Virus record (IMG/VR): IMGVR_UViG_3300037540_000328
Span: 1-37,111 of that record
Source of the DNA: a virus
Length of the DNA stretch: 37,111 nt
Reading direction: 5' to 3' (one strand)
The translations under genes were made by a program, and so were the position numbers. The number at the start of each line of letters is the position of its first letter. Position 1 is the stretch's first letter. The notes beneath the pieces are model-generated. The model was not told the DNA's origin, made no database searches, and saw nothing but the letters and a program-made list of their open reading frames with translations. Below, piece after piece: positions 1 through 7,901 of this stretch.

Positions 1-2
1 CT

Positions 3-215
3 ATAAATGAAATAATTGATAAGTATTTATCTGAAAGAAAATGGAAGAAATCAGATAATGAATATGTCCTACAAGATAAAAATACTTCTGGTACTGTAGT
101 AATAAAACAAAGAGGGAAAGATTGGGTTATTTATGTAAATGGAAAGCCAAAATCCAAATCACCTTCTTTACCAGATGCTAAAGATGATGCTGAATTATAT
201 ATCCATGAAATTTAG
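3..215 (+). CDS. Small leader-bearing virion-type protein, 5' end cut by window edge
   Basis: An open frame enters from the left edge and ends at TAG 213-215, giving 70 residues. It begins INEIIDKYLSE, the same leader (IDKYL-x-E) seen at the N-termini of many small proteins later in the window. A lysine-rich segment follows, then a short beta-type domain ending DAELYIHEI. The gene at 15594 has a comparable plan: the same leader and a tail with a similar helical ending. Function is not recognised. By leader homology I infer a head-interior protein. The start codon lies outside the window. Confidence 0.7.
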   Translation: MNEIIDKYLSERKWKKSDNEYVLQDKNTSGTVVIKQRGKDWVIYVNGKPKSKSPSLPDAKDDAELYIHEI

Positions 216-234
216 GAGAGGTAACTAAAGGAAA

Positions 235-513
235 ATGAATAAAACAGATTTAATTAACTATGTATCGGATAAAACTATGACTACTGAAGAAGATGTTTCT
301 CAAATTGTAAATGTTTTATTCAAGGGGATAAGAATCGGATTGGAAAACAATGAAAGAGTGACTATTAATAATTTTGGTTCTTTTTTTCTTTTGGATAGGA
401 AAGAAAGGAAAGCTTTAGACCCAAGAAATCAAGAAGTTATAGATGTTCCTGCAAAAATCGTTATTAAATTTAAACCAAGCAAGAAAATCATTGACATGGT
501 TAATGTAAAGTGA
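235..513 (+). CDS. HU/IHF-family DNA-binding protein
   Basis: This 92-residue protein has the full length and plan of the bacterial histone-like HU/IHF family. Two N-terminal helices (MNKTDLINYVSDKTMTTEED) are followed by the conserved NNFGSFFL turn near residue 45 and the DNA-clasping beta arm with RKERKALDPRNQEV, including the arm-tip proline motif. It ends in a short helix. Such proteins bend and compact DNA as dimers. In phages they may help replication, recombination or packaging. The start ATG follows an AAAGGA ribosome site. It lies 19 bp after the upstream leader-bearing gene and just before tRNA-Pro. Confidence 0.93.
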   Translation: MNKTDLINYVSDKTMTTEEDVSQIVNVLFKGIRIGLENNERVTINNFGSFFLLDRKERKALDPRNQEVIDVPAKIVIKFKPSKKIIDMVNVK

Positions 514-529
514 TATAGGTTTAGATAAT

Positions 530-605
530 AGTGGTGAAGTGTTGATGGTAACACGGAGCTTTTGGGAAGCTCAGATTATTGGTTCGACTCCAATCACTGC
601 TACCA
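530..605 (+). tRNA. tRNA-Pro(UGG)
   Basis: A complete cloverleaf folds by eye. The acceptor is AGTGGTG/CACTGCT (two G-U pairs), the D stem GTGT/ACAC with GG in its loop, and the anticodon stem GAGCT/AGCTC with loop TTTGGGA giving anticodon UGG. The variable loop has 5 nt, and the T arm is ATTGG-TTCGACT-CCAAT. The discriminator is A, and CCA is encoded at 603-605. An apparent open frame running in from 562 starts inside this tRNA and should be trimmed. Confidence 0.93.
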
Positions 606-618
606 CCTACCCAATCCA

Positions 619-837
619 ATGTATTTAAAACAAGATTACAGAGATGCAATTAAATTTGCTCTAAATTACCCACCTGCTGTTGATTTTGTATCATATGATG
701 AAGATAAGGACATATATAGAGTATATGTGTTTGATGATGGATGGTATGATTTCAATTTACATGGCTGTTATGTTAGAAGCTGTTTAAAATGGAAAGGGAA
801 AAAGGCATGGAAGGAGAAAGAAAATGATAAAAGGTGA
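619..837 (+). CDS. Hypothetical protein, 72 aa, downstream of tRNA-Pro
   Basis: I start this frame at ATG 619 because the open frame further upstream lies inside tRNA-Pro. The protein has acidic, tyrosine-rich beta-type sequence (DEDKDIYRVYVFDDGWYDFN), one CYVRSC Cys pair and a very basic C-terminus (KWKGKKAWKEKENDKR). There is no Shine-Dalgarno. If the tRNA is matured, the mRNA 5' end would lie only 13 nt before the ATG. The stop overlaps the next gene by 14 bp. Function is not recognised. Confidence 0.6.
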   Translation: MYLKQDYRDAIKFALNYPPAVDFVSYDEDKDIYRVYVFDDGWYDFNLHGCYVRSCLKWKGKKAWKEKENDKR

Positions 838-1012
838 TATGATACGTCTATTTGATCATGTAATGAAAGTGCAATTGAGAAAAGAAAGTTTGGATTTGGT
901 ACGATATGATCTTATATGTACGTGTTGTTCATATCCAAGAAATCTTGTAATGGAAGTTACTGAAGAAACTTTAGAGTTGATGAGTGTTTTAAATGGATTC
1001 AATGAAAAATGA
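824..1012 (+). CDS. Hypothetical protein, 62 aa, with CxCC motif
   Basis: A small protein with a strong AAGGAG ribosome site just upstream of ATG 824. A mixed helix/strand N-terminus leads to ICTCCSYP near residue 30, a compact Cys cluster that could bind metal, and then an amphipathic helix. It overlaps the preceding gene by 14 bp and the following one by ATGA, so translation is probably coupled. I do not recognise the family. Confidence 0.6.
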   Translation: MIKGDMIRLFDHVMKVQLRKESLDLVRYDLICTCCSYPRNLVMEVTEETLELMSVLNGFNEK

Positions 1013-1302
1013 GTAATCCTTTTTTTGGTACTGGCTATAAGAAAAAACCTGCACAATCTGCTCCCGAAAAACAATCTGCTCCTGAAAACACCTTACTTTC
1101 CTCTACAAATGTAGCTGTAAATGTCATGGGAGACCTTTATCAAGGCAAAGATGAAATTAAAATCCTTGAAGGGAATATCATGGTTGATGGTTTCAAGAGG
1201 GGAGAAATGCCTATTACTAGTGGAACATGGATAAAAATCCTAAAAGGAAAAAAAATTAAAAATAATATATTAACAATTTTAAGAAGTCATGTTATTATCT
1301 AA
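1009..1302 (+). CDS. Hypothetical protein, 97 aa
   Basis: The start overlaps the previous stop (ATGA), typical of coupled phage genes. The N-terminus MSNPFFGTGYKKKPAQSAPEKQSAPE has a repeated SAPE(K/N) low-complexity linker. It leads to a small beta-rich domain (residues 35-97) with a basic C-terminus. An early-type promoter (1270-1298) is embedded in its last 11 codons, so the gene end doubles as a regulatory region. No function is assigned. Confidence 0.6.
   Translation: MSNPFFGTGYKKKPAQSAPEKQSAPENTLLSSTNVAVNVMGDLYQGKDEIKILEGNIMVDGFKRGEMPITSGTWIKILKGKKIKNNILTILRSHVII
1270..1298 (+). promoter_or_regulatory. Early (sigma70-like) promoter
   Basis: The -35 box is TTAACA at 1270-1275, followed by a 17 bp spacer, an extended TG at 1290-1291 and the -10 box TATTAT at 1293-1298. 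The TCATGTTATTAT block and its distance from TTAACA match the minus-strand promoter at 26121-26149 exactly, and the gene 32 promoter closely. Transcription should start near 1305 and serve the genes from 1364 onward. Confidence 0.7.
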
Positions 1303-1363
1303 TTGAGTCAAAAATGATACTAAGGTATCGGAAGGAGTAAAATATGAGTGGGAGATAAACAGA

Positions 1364-1648
1364 ATGCCGAAGTGTGTAAAATGTCTAGAGATGTTCCCCC
1401 CTAATTATGTTGAAATTATTGAGGGAAGTAAACCTGAAGTAGATGGGGAATATCCGAAAGAATGTATTTTTTGTAAGTTAGAAATAGACAAAGTTGAAAG
1501 AGAGACAGAGAAGAATTCGGGAAAATTTCAGGATTACACTAAAGCAGAGTGTTTATCTGATTACAAAAAATTTCTCAGAAGGCTTAAAGATAATCAAAAT
1601 GTAAAAGAGATTTTGAAGAAAGCTGAATCTTCAAGGATTATAAATTGA
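1364..1648 (+). CDS. Zinc-finger-like phage protein, 94 aa
   Basis: The N-terminal half has a two-knuckle metal site: MPKCVKCLEMFPPNYV (Cys 4 and 7) and ECIFCKLE (CxxC near residue 35). A charged helical C-terminal half follows. The same general plan occurs in conserved phage proteins of unknown role. A mini-ORF of four codons (MSGR, 1342-1356) with its own GAAGGAG site precedes it and may tune translation. It is the first full gene after the early promoter at 1270. Its TGA overlaps the next gene's TTG start. Confidence 0.75.
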   Translation: MPKCVKCLEMFPPNYVEIIEGSKPEVDGEYPKECIFCKLEIDKVERETEKNSGKFQDYTKAECLSDYKKFLRRLKDNQNVKEILKKAESSRIIN

Positions 1649-2751
1649 AGAAGAAAGCTACTTTAAAGTCTTTGAAAAAACCTGCTAAATTAGGTTTTCT
1701 TGGATATATTGGGGATACTCAAGGTTGTGGAACAATACGAGTAATATATCCATATTTTCTACTCAATCATTTCAGAAATAAACAAGTACAAGTTCATTCA
1801 ACGTACATGATGAATTATATTTCTGATATTGAGTGGTATAAACCTTTTACTTTTGTCCAATTTCAAAGAAGTGCTACTGAAGGACATTTAAATCTTCTGA
1901 AGCATTTTAAGAATACTATACAGCAGAGGTATCCTATTCCTATTGTCTATGAGATAGATGATATGCTGTTTGGTATCCCTAAATGGAATTATGCTTCTCT
2001 TTACTATAACGATAATGAATCTATAGTAAAATCAATAATGTCTGAATGTGATGCAATGGTTTCTTCTACTGCAAAGCTCAAAGAGATGTATTCTCCATAT
2101 TGTGAAAAAATATCTGTTATTCCAAATCATCTACCTAAATTTGTTTGGGGAGATAGATATCCTGCTCATGAGTATCACGATAAAAGTAAAAAAATCAAGG
2201 TGTTATGGGCAGGTAGTCAAAATCATTTTGCAATGAAAAAAGTTACGGGTGAAGAAGTTACAGGTGGTGATTTTGGAAAGAAGCTATTAGAGTTTATTCG
2301 AAAGACAATTGAAGATTATGATTGGCATCTTATGGGAGCAATACCTGAAGAACTACATGATATAAAATCTAAAATCAACTTCCATCCTTGGGAAAATGTA
2401 TTTGAATATCCTAAAGCTATAAAAGATATTGAACCTGATATTGCAATTGCACCATTGGTTGATAATGAGTTTAATTCATGTAAGAGTAATATAAAATGCC
2501 TTGAGTACACTGCTATTGGTGCTGTTGGGGTTTATTCGGATGTTACTCCTTATAAGTTCCAGACATTGAGAGCAAAGACTGATGAGGAAATGATAGCTCA
2601 TATTGAGAAACTTGCAGGGGATATTGATTATCGGGCTAGGATATATAAAAAGGATTATCAAAGAGTTAGGTCTCAACTATGGTGGGAGAAAAATGATAAT
2701 ATAAGGAAGTATATTGAAACTTATCTTAACCTTTTTGGTCAATGTTTATAA
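1645..2751 (+). CDS. Glycosyltransferase, GT-B type
   Basis: This 368-residue protein has a Rossmann-like N-terminal half (LGFLGYIGDTQGCGTIRVIYP) with VYEIDDMLFGIP and an MVSSTAKLKEMY segment. The C-terminal half has KVLWAGSQNHF, DWHLMGAIPEEL, then DIAIAPLVDNEFNSCKSNIKCLEYTAIGA. That last stretch is the usual GT4/GT1 donor-sugar site (EyxAxG-type). The start is TTG 1645, preceded by AAGGA at a 7 nt spacing, and the TTG overlaps the previous stop. It probably transfers a nucleotide-activated sugar; the acceptor is unknown. It lies apart from the main sugar operon at 5-14 kb but may work with it. Confidence 0.8.
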   Translation: MKKKATLKSLKKPAKLGFLGYIGDTQGCGTIRVIYPYFLLNHFRNKQVQVHSTYMMNYISDIEWYKPFTFVQFQRSATEGHLNLLKHFKNTIQQRYPIPIVYEIDDMLFGIPKWNYASLYYNDNESIVKSIMSECDAMVSSTAKLKEMYSPYCEKISVIPNHLPKFVWGDRYPAHEYHDKSKKIKVLWAGSQNHFAMKKVTGEEVTGGDFGKKLLEFIRKTIEDYDWHLMGAIPEELHDIKSKINFHPWENVFEYPKAIKDIEPDIAIAPLVDNEFNSCKSNIKCLEYTAIGAVGVYSDVTPYKFQTLRAKTDEEMIAHIEKLAGDIDYRARIYKKDYQRVRSQLWWEKNDNIRKYIETYLNLFGQCL

Positions 2752-2911
2752 ATATCTTAAATATTTATTTGAAAAAAAGTCTCCATGTCATAACTGGTTT
2801 GAAGTGATATGGTGTAGACTTAAAGGGCATCCAAAGGGAGTAATTTGGTATAATGTTGGTAGGATAGAACCTGATATGACTTGTAGAGGATGTGGAGATG
2901 ATTTGGGATAA
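2714..2911 (+). CDS. Small CxxC protein, DUF1660-like
   Basis: This 65-residue protein starts at TTG 2714, with AAGGA six bases upstream, inside the end of the glycosyltransferase gene. A short hydrophobic N-terminus leads to a C-terminal module CRLKGHPKGVIWYN, then CRGCGDDLG. That Cys/His spacing resembles small DUF1660-type prophage proteins and suggests one bound zinc. The role is unknown. Its last base overlaps the next start. Confidence 0.6.
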   Translation: MKLILTFLVNVYKYLKYLFEKKSPCHNWFEVIWCRLKGHPKGVIWYNVGRIEPDMTCRGCGDDLG

Positions 2912-3531
2912 TGCCTGTAACTCCTGAACATATTGAGAAAATTTATTTTCATTTCAGAAAAGCTCAAGCTGATCATTTTAGCAGAGGGTTTAGAATGCCG
3001 AAAGATTTTGAGAAGCATTTTGATACCAAATTTGCAGAGCAGAATAAAAAAGCATTAATAAAAATTACCGGATGGTTTCTTACTAAATGGCAAAATATTG
3101 ATCCATATGATTATTTTAGATGTGGGTTTGAACTTCATGATAAGAATTTTTCATATATGAAGTTCTTTCATGAAAAAATTTTAATGCTCTATAAAACAAG
3201 AGATCAGAATAAAAAAAGAAAAGTTAAAATAACAAAACAAGGGTTGGTTAATTCTGCAAAATTTGTTAAGAAGTATATGAACGATCATTCCATAAGTTCT
3301 TTATATGATTATATTGGAACGAGTGAAGGTAGTCAGAAAATAGCTGTTGATCATTATTTAGCAAATTTGATTGATTCTTCATTTTTTGTTTTTCTGTTGA
3401 ACAAAGGATTGAGATTAACAGACCATGAACGGGGTCTTGTTCCATACATTGGAACAAATTATAGAAGGATTATAATAGAGTTAAAAGAGATGAAAGAATT
3501 TGTTAAAAAATTGGAGGTGAAATTACTATGA
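2911..3531 (+). CDS. Possible gp59-like helicase loader
   Basis: A mostly helical protein of 206 residues with RGFRMPKDFEKHF, a WFLTKWQNIDPYDYFRCGFE block, a basic RDQNKKRKVKITKQG stretch and a C-terminal helical region with SSFFVFLLNKG. Length (T4 gp59 is 217 aa), all-helical character and position near gene 32 match T4, where 59 and 33 lie upstream of 32. I see no diagnostic motif, so the assignment rests on synteny and general resemblance. If right, it loads the gp41-type helicase (26186) on gp32-coated DNA. The alternative is a conserved phage protein of other function. Confidence 0.45.
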   Translation: MPVTPEHIEKIYFHFRKAQADHFSRGFRMPKDFEKHFDTKFAEQNKKALIKITGWFLTKWQNIDPYDYFRCGFELHDKNFSYMKFFHEKILMLYKTRDQNKKRKVKITKQGLVNSAKFVKKYMNDHSISSLYDYIGTSEGSQKIAVDHYLANLIDSSFFVFLLNKGLRLTDHERGLVPYIGTNYRRIIIELKEMKEFVKKLEVKLL

Positions 3532-3725
3532 GCACGAAACACAAAGGAAATATGATTAGAGATATACCTCAAGGTGGTGATATGCTGAAAGATAAATTAC
3601 CTGAAGGTGAACTGCTTGTGTCTGAAGCTCCAAAAGGTGATCCTCTTTGGAAGAAAAAGAAGAAGCTGAATGAAAATGGGGATGAAGATATGAGTCTTAA
3701 TGAAACTTATTGTGCTTTCAAATAA
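3528..3725 (+). CDS. Hypothetical protein, 65 aa
   Basis: A small charged protein with a good GGAGGT ribosome site. The middle is acidic with PKGD repeats (QGGDML, PEGELL, PKGDPL) followed by a lysine run. It overlaps the preceding gene by 4 bp and sits where T4 has gene 33, but it is shorter and has no visible clamp-binding tail, so I do not call it gp33. Function unknown. Confidence 0.5.
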   Translation: MSTKHKGNMIRDIPQGGDMLKDKLPEGELLVSEAPKGDPLWKKKKKLNENGDEDMSLNETYCAFK

Positions 3726-3754
3726 ACCCTAAAAGAGGAAAGGAGTAAAGAGTG

Positions 3755-3805
3755 ATGGTGATTTGTATTAGTAATAGTAATAGAGGTGATTATAACGATC
3801 CATAG
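3755..3805 (+). CDS. Possible 16-aa leader peptide
   Basis: A very short frame (MVICISNSNRGDYNDP) stands behind an unusually good ribosome site, AAAGGAG with 9 nt spacing, between the previous gene and the terminator at 3834. It may be a translated peptide or a remnant. Nothing else supports coding. Confidence 0.22.
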   Translation: MVICISNSNRGDYNDP

Positions 3806-3833
3806 AATGCGATAAATTCATAATAGGATATGA

Positions 3834-3871
3834 AAAAATGGTAGGAAAGTACTTCCTGCCATTTTTTTTTT
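3834..3871 (+). terminator. Rho-independent terminator before gene 32
   Basis: The arms AATGGTAGGAA and TTCCTGCCATT pair with one G-U around a 5 nt loop, and the 3' arm runs into ten T residues. It ends the upstream operon just before the gene 32 promoter. The gap 3726-3951 holds this hairpin, a possible leader peptide and the promoter. Confidence 0.88.
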
Positions 3872-3890
3872 GTTTTTTGAAAATAAAACA

Positions 3891-3919
3891 TTAACAAATT
3901 CGAAAACTCATGTTAAAAT
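3891..3919 (+). promoter_or_regulatory. Early (sigma70-like) promoter of gene 32
   Basis: The -35 box TTAACA (3891-3896), a 17 bp spacer, an extended TG and the -10 box TAAAAT (3914-3919) lie upstream of ATG 3952. Its TTAACAAATT and CTCATGTTA blocks recur at the uvsY promoter (26121-26149) at the same spacing. The leader of about 25 nt carries a strong AAAGGAGGG ribosome site. Confidence 0.8.
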
Positions 3920-3951
3920 TCTATAAAAACTATTAAAGGAGGGTTTTCGTC

Positions 3952-5010
3952 ATGAGTAAATGGATTAATAAAGATTTGTTCAATGATTTCAAAAAGGAGA
4001 AAATAGAAGAAAAGGATACTTCAGGTGGTTTCATAAGGTCAAATTTATTGTGGGAAACTCCTGATAAAGGAACGGTTGAACAACCAAAGATGTATGAAGG
4101 TAGGTTTGTTCCAGACCCAAAGGGAAAATTTTATAAGAAATACTATTATCATTTTTGGCAATCAGGGGAGTCTTGGACTTTTGTTTTATGTCCAAAGACA
4201 GGTGAAGCTTCTGATTTTAAAAACTTTTGTCCTTTTTGTGCTGCTACTTCTAAACTCTACAATGGTACTTCTCAAGATAAATCACATGCTTATCAATTAA
4301 AGAGGAAAGAGAGACACGTTTCTAATTTTTGGGTAAGTAAAGACCCTAGAGATGAAGATCGTGATCCAGAAAAGAAAGTTGTAGGTAAAATTAAAATCTA
4401 TGAATTTCCTTCACAAGTCGAAAAGAAATTGAAAAATGAAATTACTGATTCTAATGAAGGATATGGATTTCAGATTTTTGATCCATCTGAAGACGGTAGA
4501 AATTTTATTCTTAAAGTTTTATCAACAAAGAAACAGGAAGATGGTAGACAATGGCCTGATTATTCAAGCTCAACATTTTCAAGAAGTCAAGGTGCTTTAG
4601 GAAATGATGAAGAAATTGAAGCTCTTATGAAGACATGTACAGACCTACAAGAATACATTAATTCAATGGAGACTCCGAAAGAAAAACAGGTTGAGATATT
4701 GAAAAATGAATTTTTATGGGAACTTGTAGAAAATGAATGTTTGAAAAATGATTACAAAGATTTAGAAGTTGATGGAGAGAAAAAACCGAAAGAGGAAAAG
4801 GAAAAATCGAAAAAAGAGGAACCGAAAGAAAAAGAAGAAAAAGAAGATGTTCCTTGGGATACGGGTAAAAAACCGAAAGAGGAAAAGAAAGAGGAAAAGA
4901 AAGAGGAAAAGAAAGAGGAAAAGGAAAAACCGAAAGAGGAAAAGAAAGAAGAAAAACCAGAAAATGAAATACTTGATGATGATTTGCTTGCAGAGTTAGA
5001 TGCAATGTAA
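3952..5010 (+). CDS. 32: gp32-type single-stranded DNA-binding protein
   Basis: It covers ssDNA and recruits replication and recombination proteins. The zinc site matches T4 gp32: His67, then Cys80, Cys93 and Cys96 (T4 uses H64, C77, C87, C90). The first 20 residues form the basic cooperativity segment, and residues 35-230 the OB-fold core. The tail from about residue 265 is a long Glu/Lys repeat (KPKEEK, KKEEKKEE units) ending DDDLLAELDAM, which corresponds to the acidic protein-interaction arm. The tail is longer and far more lysine-rich than in T4. The gene has its own terminator-insulated early promoter and a strong ribosome site. Confidence 0.93.
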   Translation: MSKWINKDLFNDFKKEKIEEKDTSGGFIRSNLLWETPDKGTVEQPKMYEGRFVPDPKGKFYKKYYYHFWQSGESWTFVLCPKTGEASDFKNFCPFCAATSKLYNGTSQDKSHAYQLKRKERHVSNFWVSKDPRDEDRDPEKKVVGKIKIYEFPSQVEKKLKNEITDSNEGYGFQIFDPSEDGRNFILKVLSTKKQEDGRQWPDYSSSTFSRSQGALGNDEEIEALMKTCTDLQEYINSMETPKEKQVEILKNEFLWELVENECLKNDYKDLEVDGEKKPKEEKEKSKKEEPKEKEEKEDVPWDTGKKPKEEKKEEKKEEKKEEKEKPKEEKKEEKPENEILDDDLLAELDAM

Positions 5011-5026
5011 AGGGAGAAGTATTTAG

Positions 5027-7900
5027 TTGCCTAATTTAAGGAAAATGCTTCGTTCTGAAGCTGAAACTATCTTAAAAAATAAGCAAATAGGAAGAAGAAA
5101 TGATTGTACAGATTTACTGATATCGGCAAGATTTGGGGAAGATCATGTTCATCATATTTTGCCGAATCAAGCTGTAACAGATCAAATTGTAGAAGATTTA
5201 TTAGCATATACTTCAGAGGATTTTAATAAAACTTTAACTCCATCAGCAGAAAAGGAAGTTGTAATAACAGAAGAAAAAAAAGCTCCTAGTGAAGTTATTT
5301 TTCACAATAGGCAAGCTTTTGGTGATGTTCTAATGTTGACTTCAGGGGTAAGGGATTTCAAAAGTACTTATCCGAATTCAAGAATTGGTGTCCATACTAC
5401 TGCTATGCACATATGGGATAACAATCCACATATTGATCATAGCTTTAGGATGGGGTCTCTTGAAGCTAATAAAGCTACTGTTAAGGTTGGGCCGGGATTT
5501 CTTACCAATAAGTCTAATTTGTGGGATTACCATATGGCTAATTCTTTCAGATTGGATATGCAAAATAAAATGGGTCTAAAGATTAATCAGGGAGTAATCA
5601 AACCTGATATATGGTTAACTGAAGAAGAATATAACAGAAAACCTATCCTTGATGGAGCATATTGGATATTCATTTATGGTGGGGAACCCGGTTGGCCTAG
5701 TAAGCAGTATCATAGATGGCAAGAAGTAATTAATATCCTCAAAGACGATATTCAGTTTGTTCAATTGGGTGTAAAATCTCATCCATATCCGATATTAGAT
5801 AATGTCCTGAATTATGTTGGTAAGACGGAAGATAGGAATACAGGGATTAGAGACCTTTTCAATATCTTCCTTCATTCACAAGGGTCAATGGGTCTTGTAT
5901 CAATGCATATGCATCTCTCAGCAGCATTTAATAATCCATGTGTTACAGTAGCAGGTGCAAGAGAACCTGCATGGTTTACTCAATATTTTGGACACCAATA
6001 TATTCAAACGAATGGGTTTTTTGATTGTTCGGAAACTAAGTCATGTTGGGCATGTAAGCTTGAGGGATGTAGGAACCTAGTTGATTCTAAAGAAGAATAT
6101 GTTAGGACTGATCCAGTAGAAAAACAACTTTTTACTCCAAATGGGCCAATAACTAAAGGGCATAATACAAAGAAAGTTCCTAAGTGTGTTGATATAATTG
6201 ACCCTGAACAAATCGCTGATTCAGTTAGAATGTATTACAAGGGGGGAAGACTTGAATATAAAAAGAAAGTGTCTAATACATTTTTTAAAAATGTTGTAAG
6301 GGAGAAAAAGATATTTAGTATTCCTGAACCTGAAAAAATTGATAATGATCTATTAGAAAAGTTTGGGTTTAAATGGGGTGGTGGAAGTATTACTGATAGA
6401 GATTGGTTATTTCTCCTTGATATCTTTAAAACTTATAATGTCAAAACAATTTTGGAATTTGGTTGTGGTCTCTCAAGTTTACTTTTTGCAACTAAAGTTG
6501 ATAAAATTGTCACTTTCGAAACTCAACCTGGGTGGATTAAAAAAATCAAAAGTATGTGTGAAGGGGATAAGAATCATATTTTTCAATGGGATGGAAAGAA
6601 AATTGATATCAATGTTGAAGAATTTAAAGATACTAAATTTGATTTTGCTTTTGTGGATGGGCCAGCAGGTGGACAAAGTAGGGAATGGTCAACAAAATAT
6701 GCTTCTGAACTTTCTGATCTTGTAGTCATTCATGATGCAGGAAGACAATGGGAAAGAAAATGGCAAGAGAAATATCTTTCTAAAGATTTTGAAATGGTCT
6801 CTAAAGGTGGGCATCGTTGTCATTTTTGGGCAAAGAAAGAAATACATAAAGCTCAACAGAAAAAAGAAAAAGTTGAAAGACAAGTAATAATTGAAAATGA
6901 TGATAGAAAATCTTTTAGAATGATTACTACTTGTCGTGGTTTTGGTGGTTCGGAAAGATCATCTTTATTTATAATGCAAGACATGTTGAACAGAGGTTAT
7001 AGAGTTGAGTTAATTCCTACAGGTAATATTTCAGGAGAGTATCAGAAAAATATTCCACAAAATGTTATTATAAGACCTTGGAATGATATGAAAGAACCTG
7101 TTGATTTATTAACTTTCTATTGCAGTGATACTATCTGGAATTATAAAAAACCTCAATATTTAGAAGTAATGGATGATCTAAACTGTAAAAGAAAAGTGAT
7201 GATTCTGAACTATCAACTAGGTGGTGGGGGGGAAGTGACTTGGACTCAAAATTGGGATTTGTATATGTTCCTTAATTCAACTAAGAAAGCAGAGTTGTTA
7301 AAAAGGTTAAAAGATGCAAAAACTAAAGTCCTTCCCCCTCCTACTGATTTAGATGCTTTCTTTAAAGTTCAAATTGACTATCCTGATAAACATAAGTCAA
7401 CTGATAATTTGAGACTTATCAGACATAACTCACAAAAAGATGCAAAACATCCTGAATATACTAATGAGCTAATAAGTCAAATATTAGATGAGATTGATAC
7501 TTCAATTGAATTCTTTTATATGCCAGCTAGGTCTACAACATTTGATCATCCTAATGTACATAAATTCAAAGTAAATCAAATTCCTGTACCTGAATTTTTA
7601 TCTCAAGGGAATTGCTTTTGGTATCATCTCCCCCCAGGTTATCAGGATCAAGGGCCAAGAGTTATTATTGAAGCTATGGCATGTGGCTTGCCTTGTATCG
7701 GGGATAATAGCTATGGGGCAAAGGATAGGATAACAGAAGATACCGGATGGTTGTGTGATGATGTGAGTGATTATATAGAAGTTATAAAAGAGATAAATAG
7801 TGATATAGCAGTATTAAAAGAAAAAGGAAGGAATGCAAGATCAAGGGCAATGGCTGAATTTGTTCCTACCAGATGGGCAGATTGTATCATAGGAGAATGA
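5027..7900 (+). CDS. Three-domain glycosyltransferase-methyltransferase-glycosyltransferase
   Basis: A 957-residue fusion. Residues 1-85 form a helical N-terminal segment. Residues 86-400 are a GT9/heptosyltransferase-like domain: FGDVLMLTSGVRDFKSTYP, later GGEPGWPSKQYHRW and the LVSMHMHLSAAFNNPCVTVAG donor site, then a Cys cluster. Residues 440-610 are a class I SAM methyltransferase-like domain (ILEFGCGLSSLLFA, FDFAFVDGPAGG). Residues 630-957 are a GT4-like domain (FGGSERSSLFIM, then GPRVIIEAMACGLPCIG). The start is TTG 5027 with AGGGAG 10 nt upstream; ATG 5045 is the alternative. It opens the sugar operon and probably adds and caps two sugars. Confidence 0.82.
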   Translation: MPNLRKMLRSEAETILKNKQIGRRNDCTDLLISARFGEDHVHHILPNQAVTDQIVEDLLAYTSEDFNKTLTPSAEKEVVITEEKKAPSEVIFHNRQAFGDVLMLTSGVRDFKSTYPNSRIGVHTTAMHIWDNNPHIDHSFRMGSLEANKATVKVGPGFLTNKSNLWDYHMANSFRLDMQNKMGLKINQGVIKPDIWLTEEEYNRKPILDGAYWIFIYGGEPGWPSKQYHRWQEVINILKDDIQFVQLGVKSHPYPILDNVLNYVGKTEDRNTGIRDLFNIFLHSQGSMGLVSMHMHLSAAFNNPCVTVAGAREPAWFTQYFGHQYIQTNGFFDCSETKSCWACKLEGCRNLVDSKEEYVRTDPVEKQLFTPNGPITKGHNTKKVPKCVDIIDPEQIADSVRMYYKGGRLEYKKKVSNTFFKNVVREKKIFSIPEPEKIDNDLLEKFGFKWGGGSITDRDWLFLLDIFKTYNVKTILEFGCGLSSLLFATKVDKIVTFETQPGWIKKIKSMCEGDKNHIFQWDGKKIDINVEEFKDTKFDFAFVDGPAGGQSREWSTKYASELSDLVVIHDAGRQWERKWQEKYLSKDFEMVSKGGHRCHFWAKKEIHKAQQKKEKVERQVIIENDDRKSFRMITTCRGFGGSERSSLFIMQDMLNRGYRVELIPTGNISGEYQKNIPQNVIIRPWNDMKEPVDLLTFYCSDTIWNYKKPQYLEVMDDLNCKRKVMILNYQLGGGGEVTWTQNWDLYMFLNSTKKAELLKRLKDAKTKVLPPPTDLDAFFKVQIDYPDKHKSTDNLRLIRHNSQKDAKHPEYTNELISQILDEIDTSIEFFYMPARSTTFDHPNVHKFKVNQIPVPEFLSQGNCFWYHLPPGYQDQGPRVIIEAMACGLPCIGDNSYGAKDRITEDTGWLCDDVSDYIEVIKEINSDIAVLKEKGRNARSRAMAEFVPTRWADCIIGE

Positions 7901-7901
7901 A

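Noticed and set aside
562-618. Upstream extension of the 619 gene
   Set aside because: It lies inside tRNA-Pro and would start at TTG within the anticodon arm; ATG 619 is used instead.
2747-2754. TATAAATA box at the end of the glycosyltransferase gene
   Set aside because: It lies inside the TTG-started 2714 gene and has no gene suitably placed after it; such boxes occur by chance in AT-rich coding DNA (another at 12805).
4658-5005. Minus-strand frame rich in Phe/Leu/Ser opposite gene 32
   Set aside because: It is the mirror of the KEEK repeat in gene 32, with no ribosome site and no family pattern.
7043-7071. TGTTATTAT resembling an extended -10
   Set aside because: No TTAACA-like box at the 17 bp distance; inside the fusion gene.
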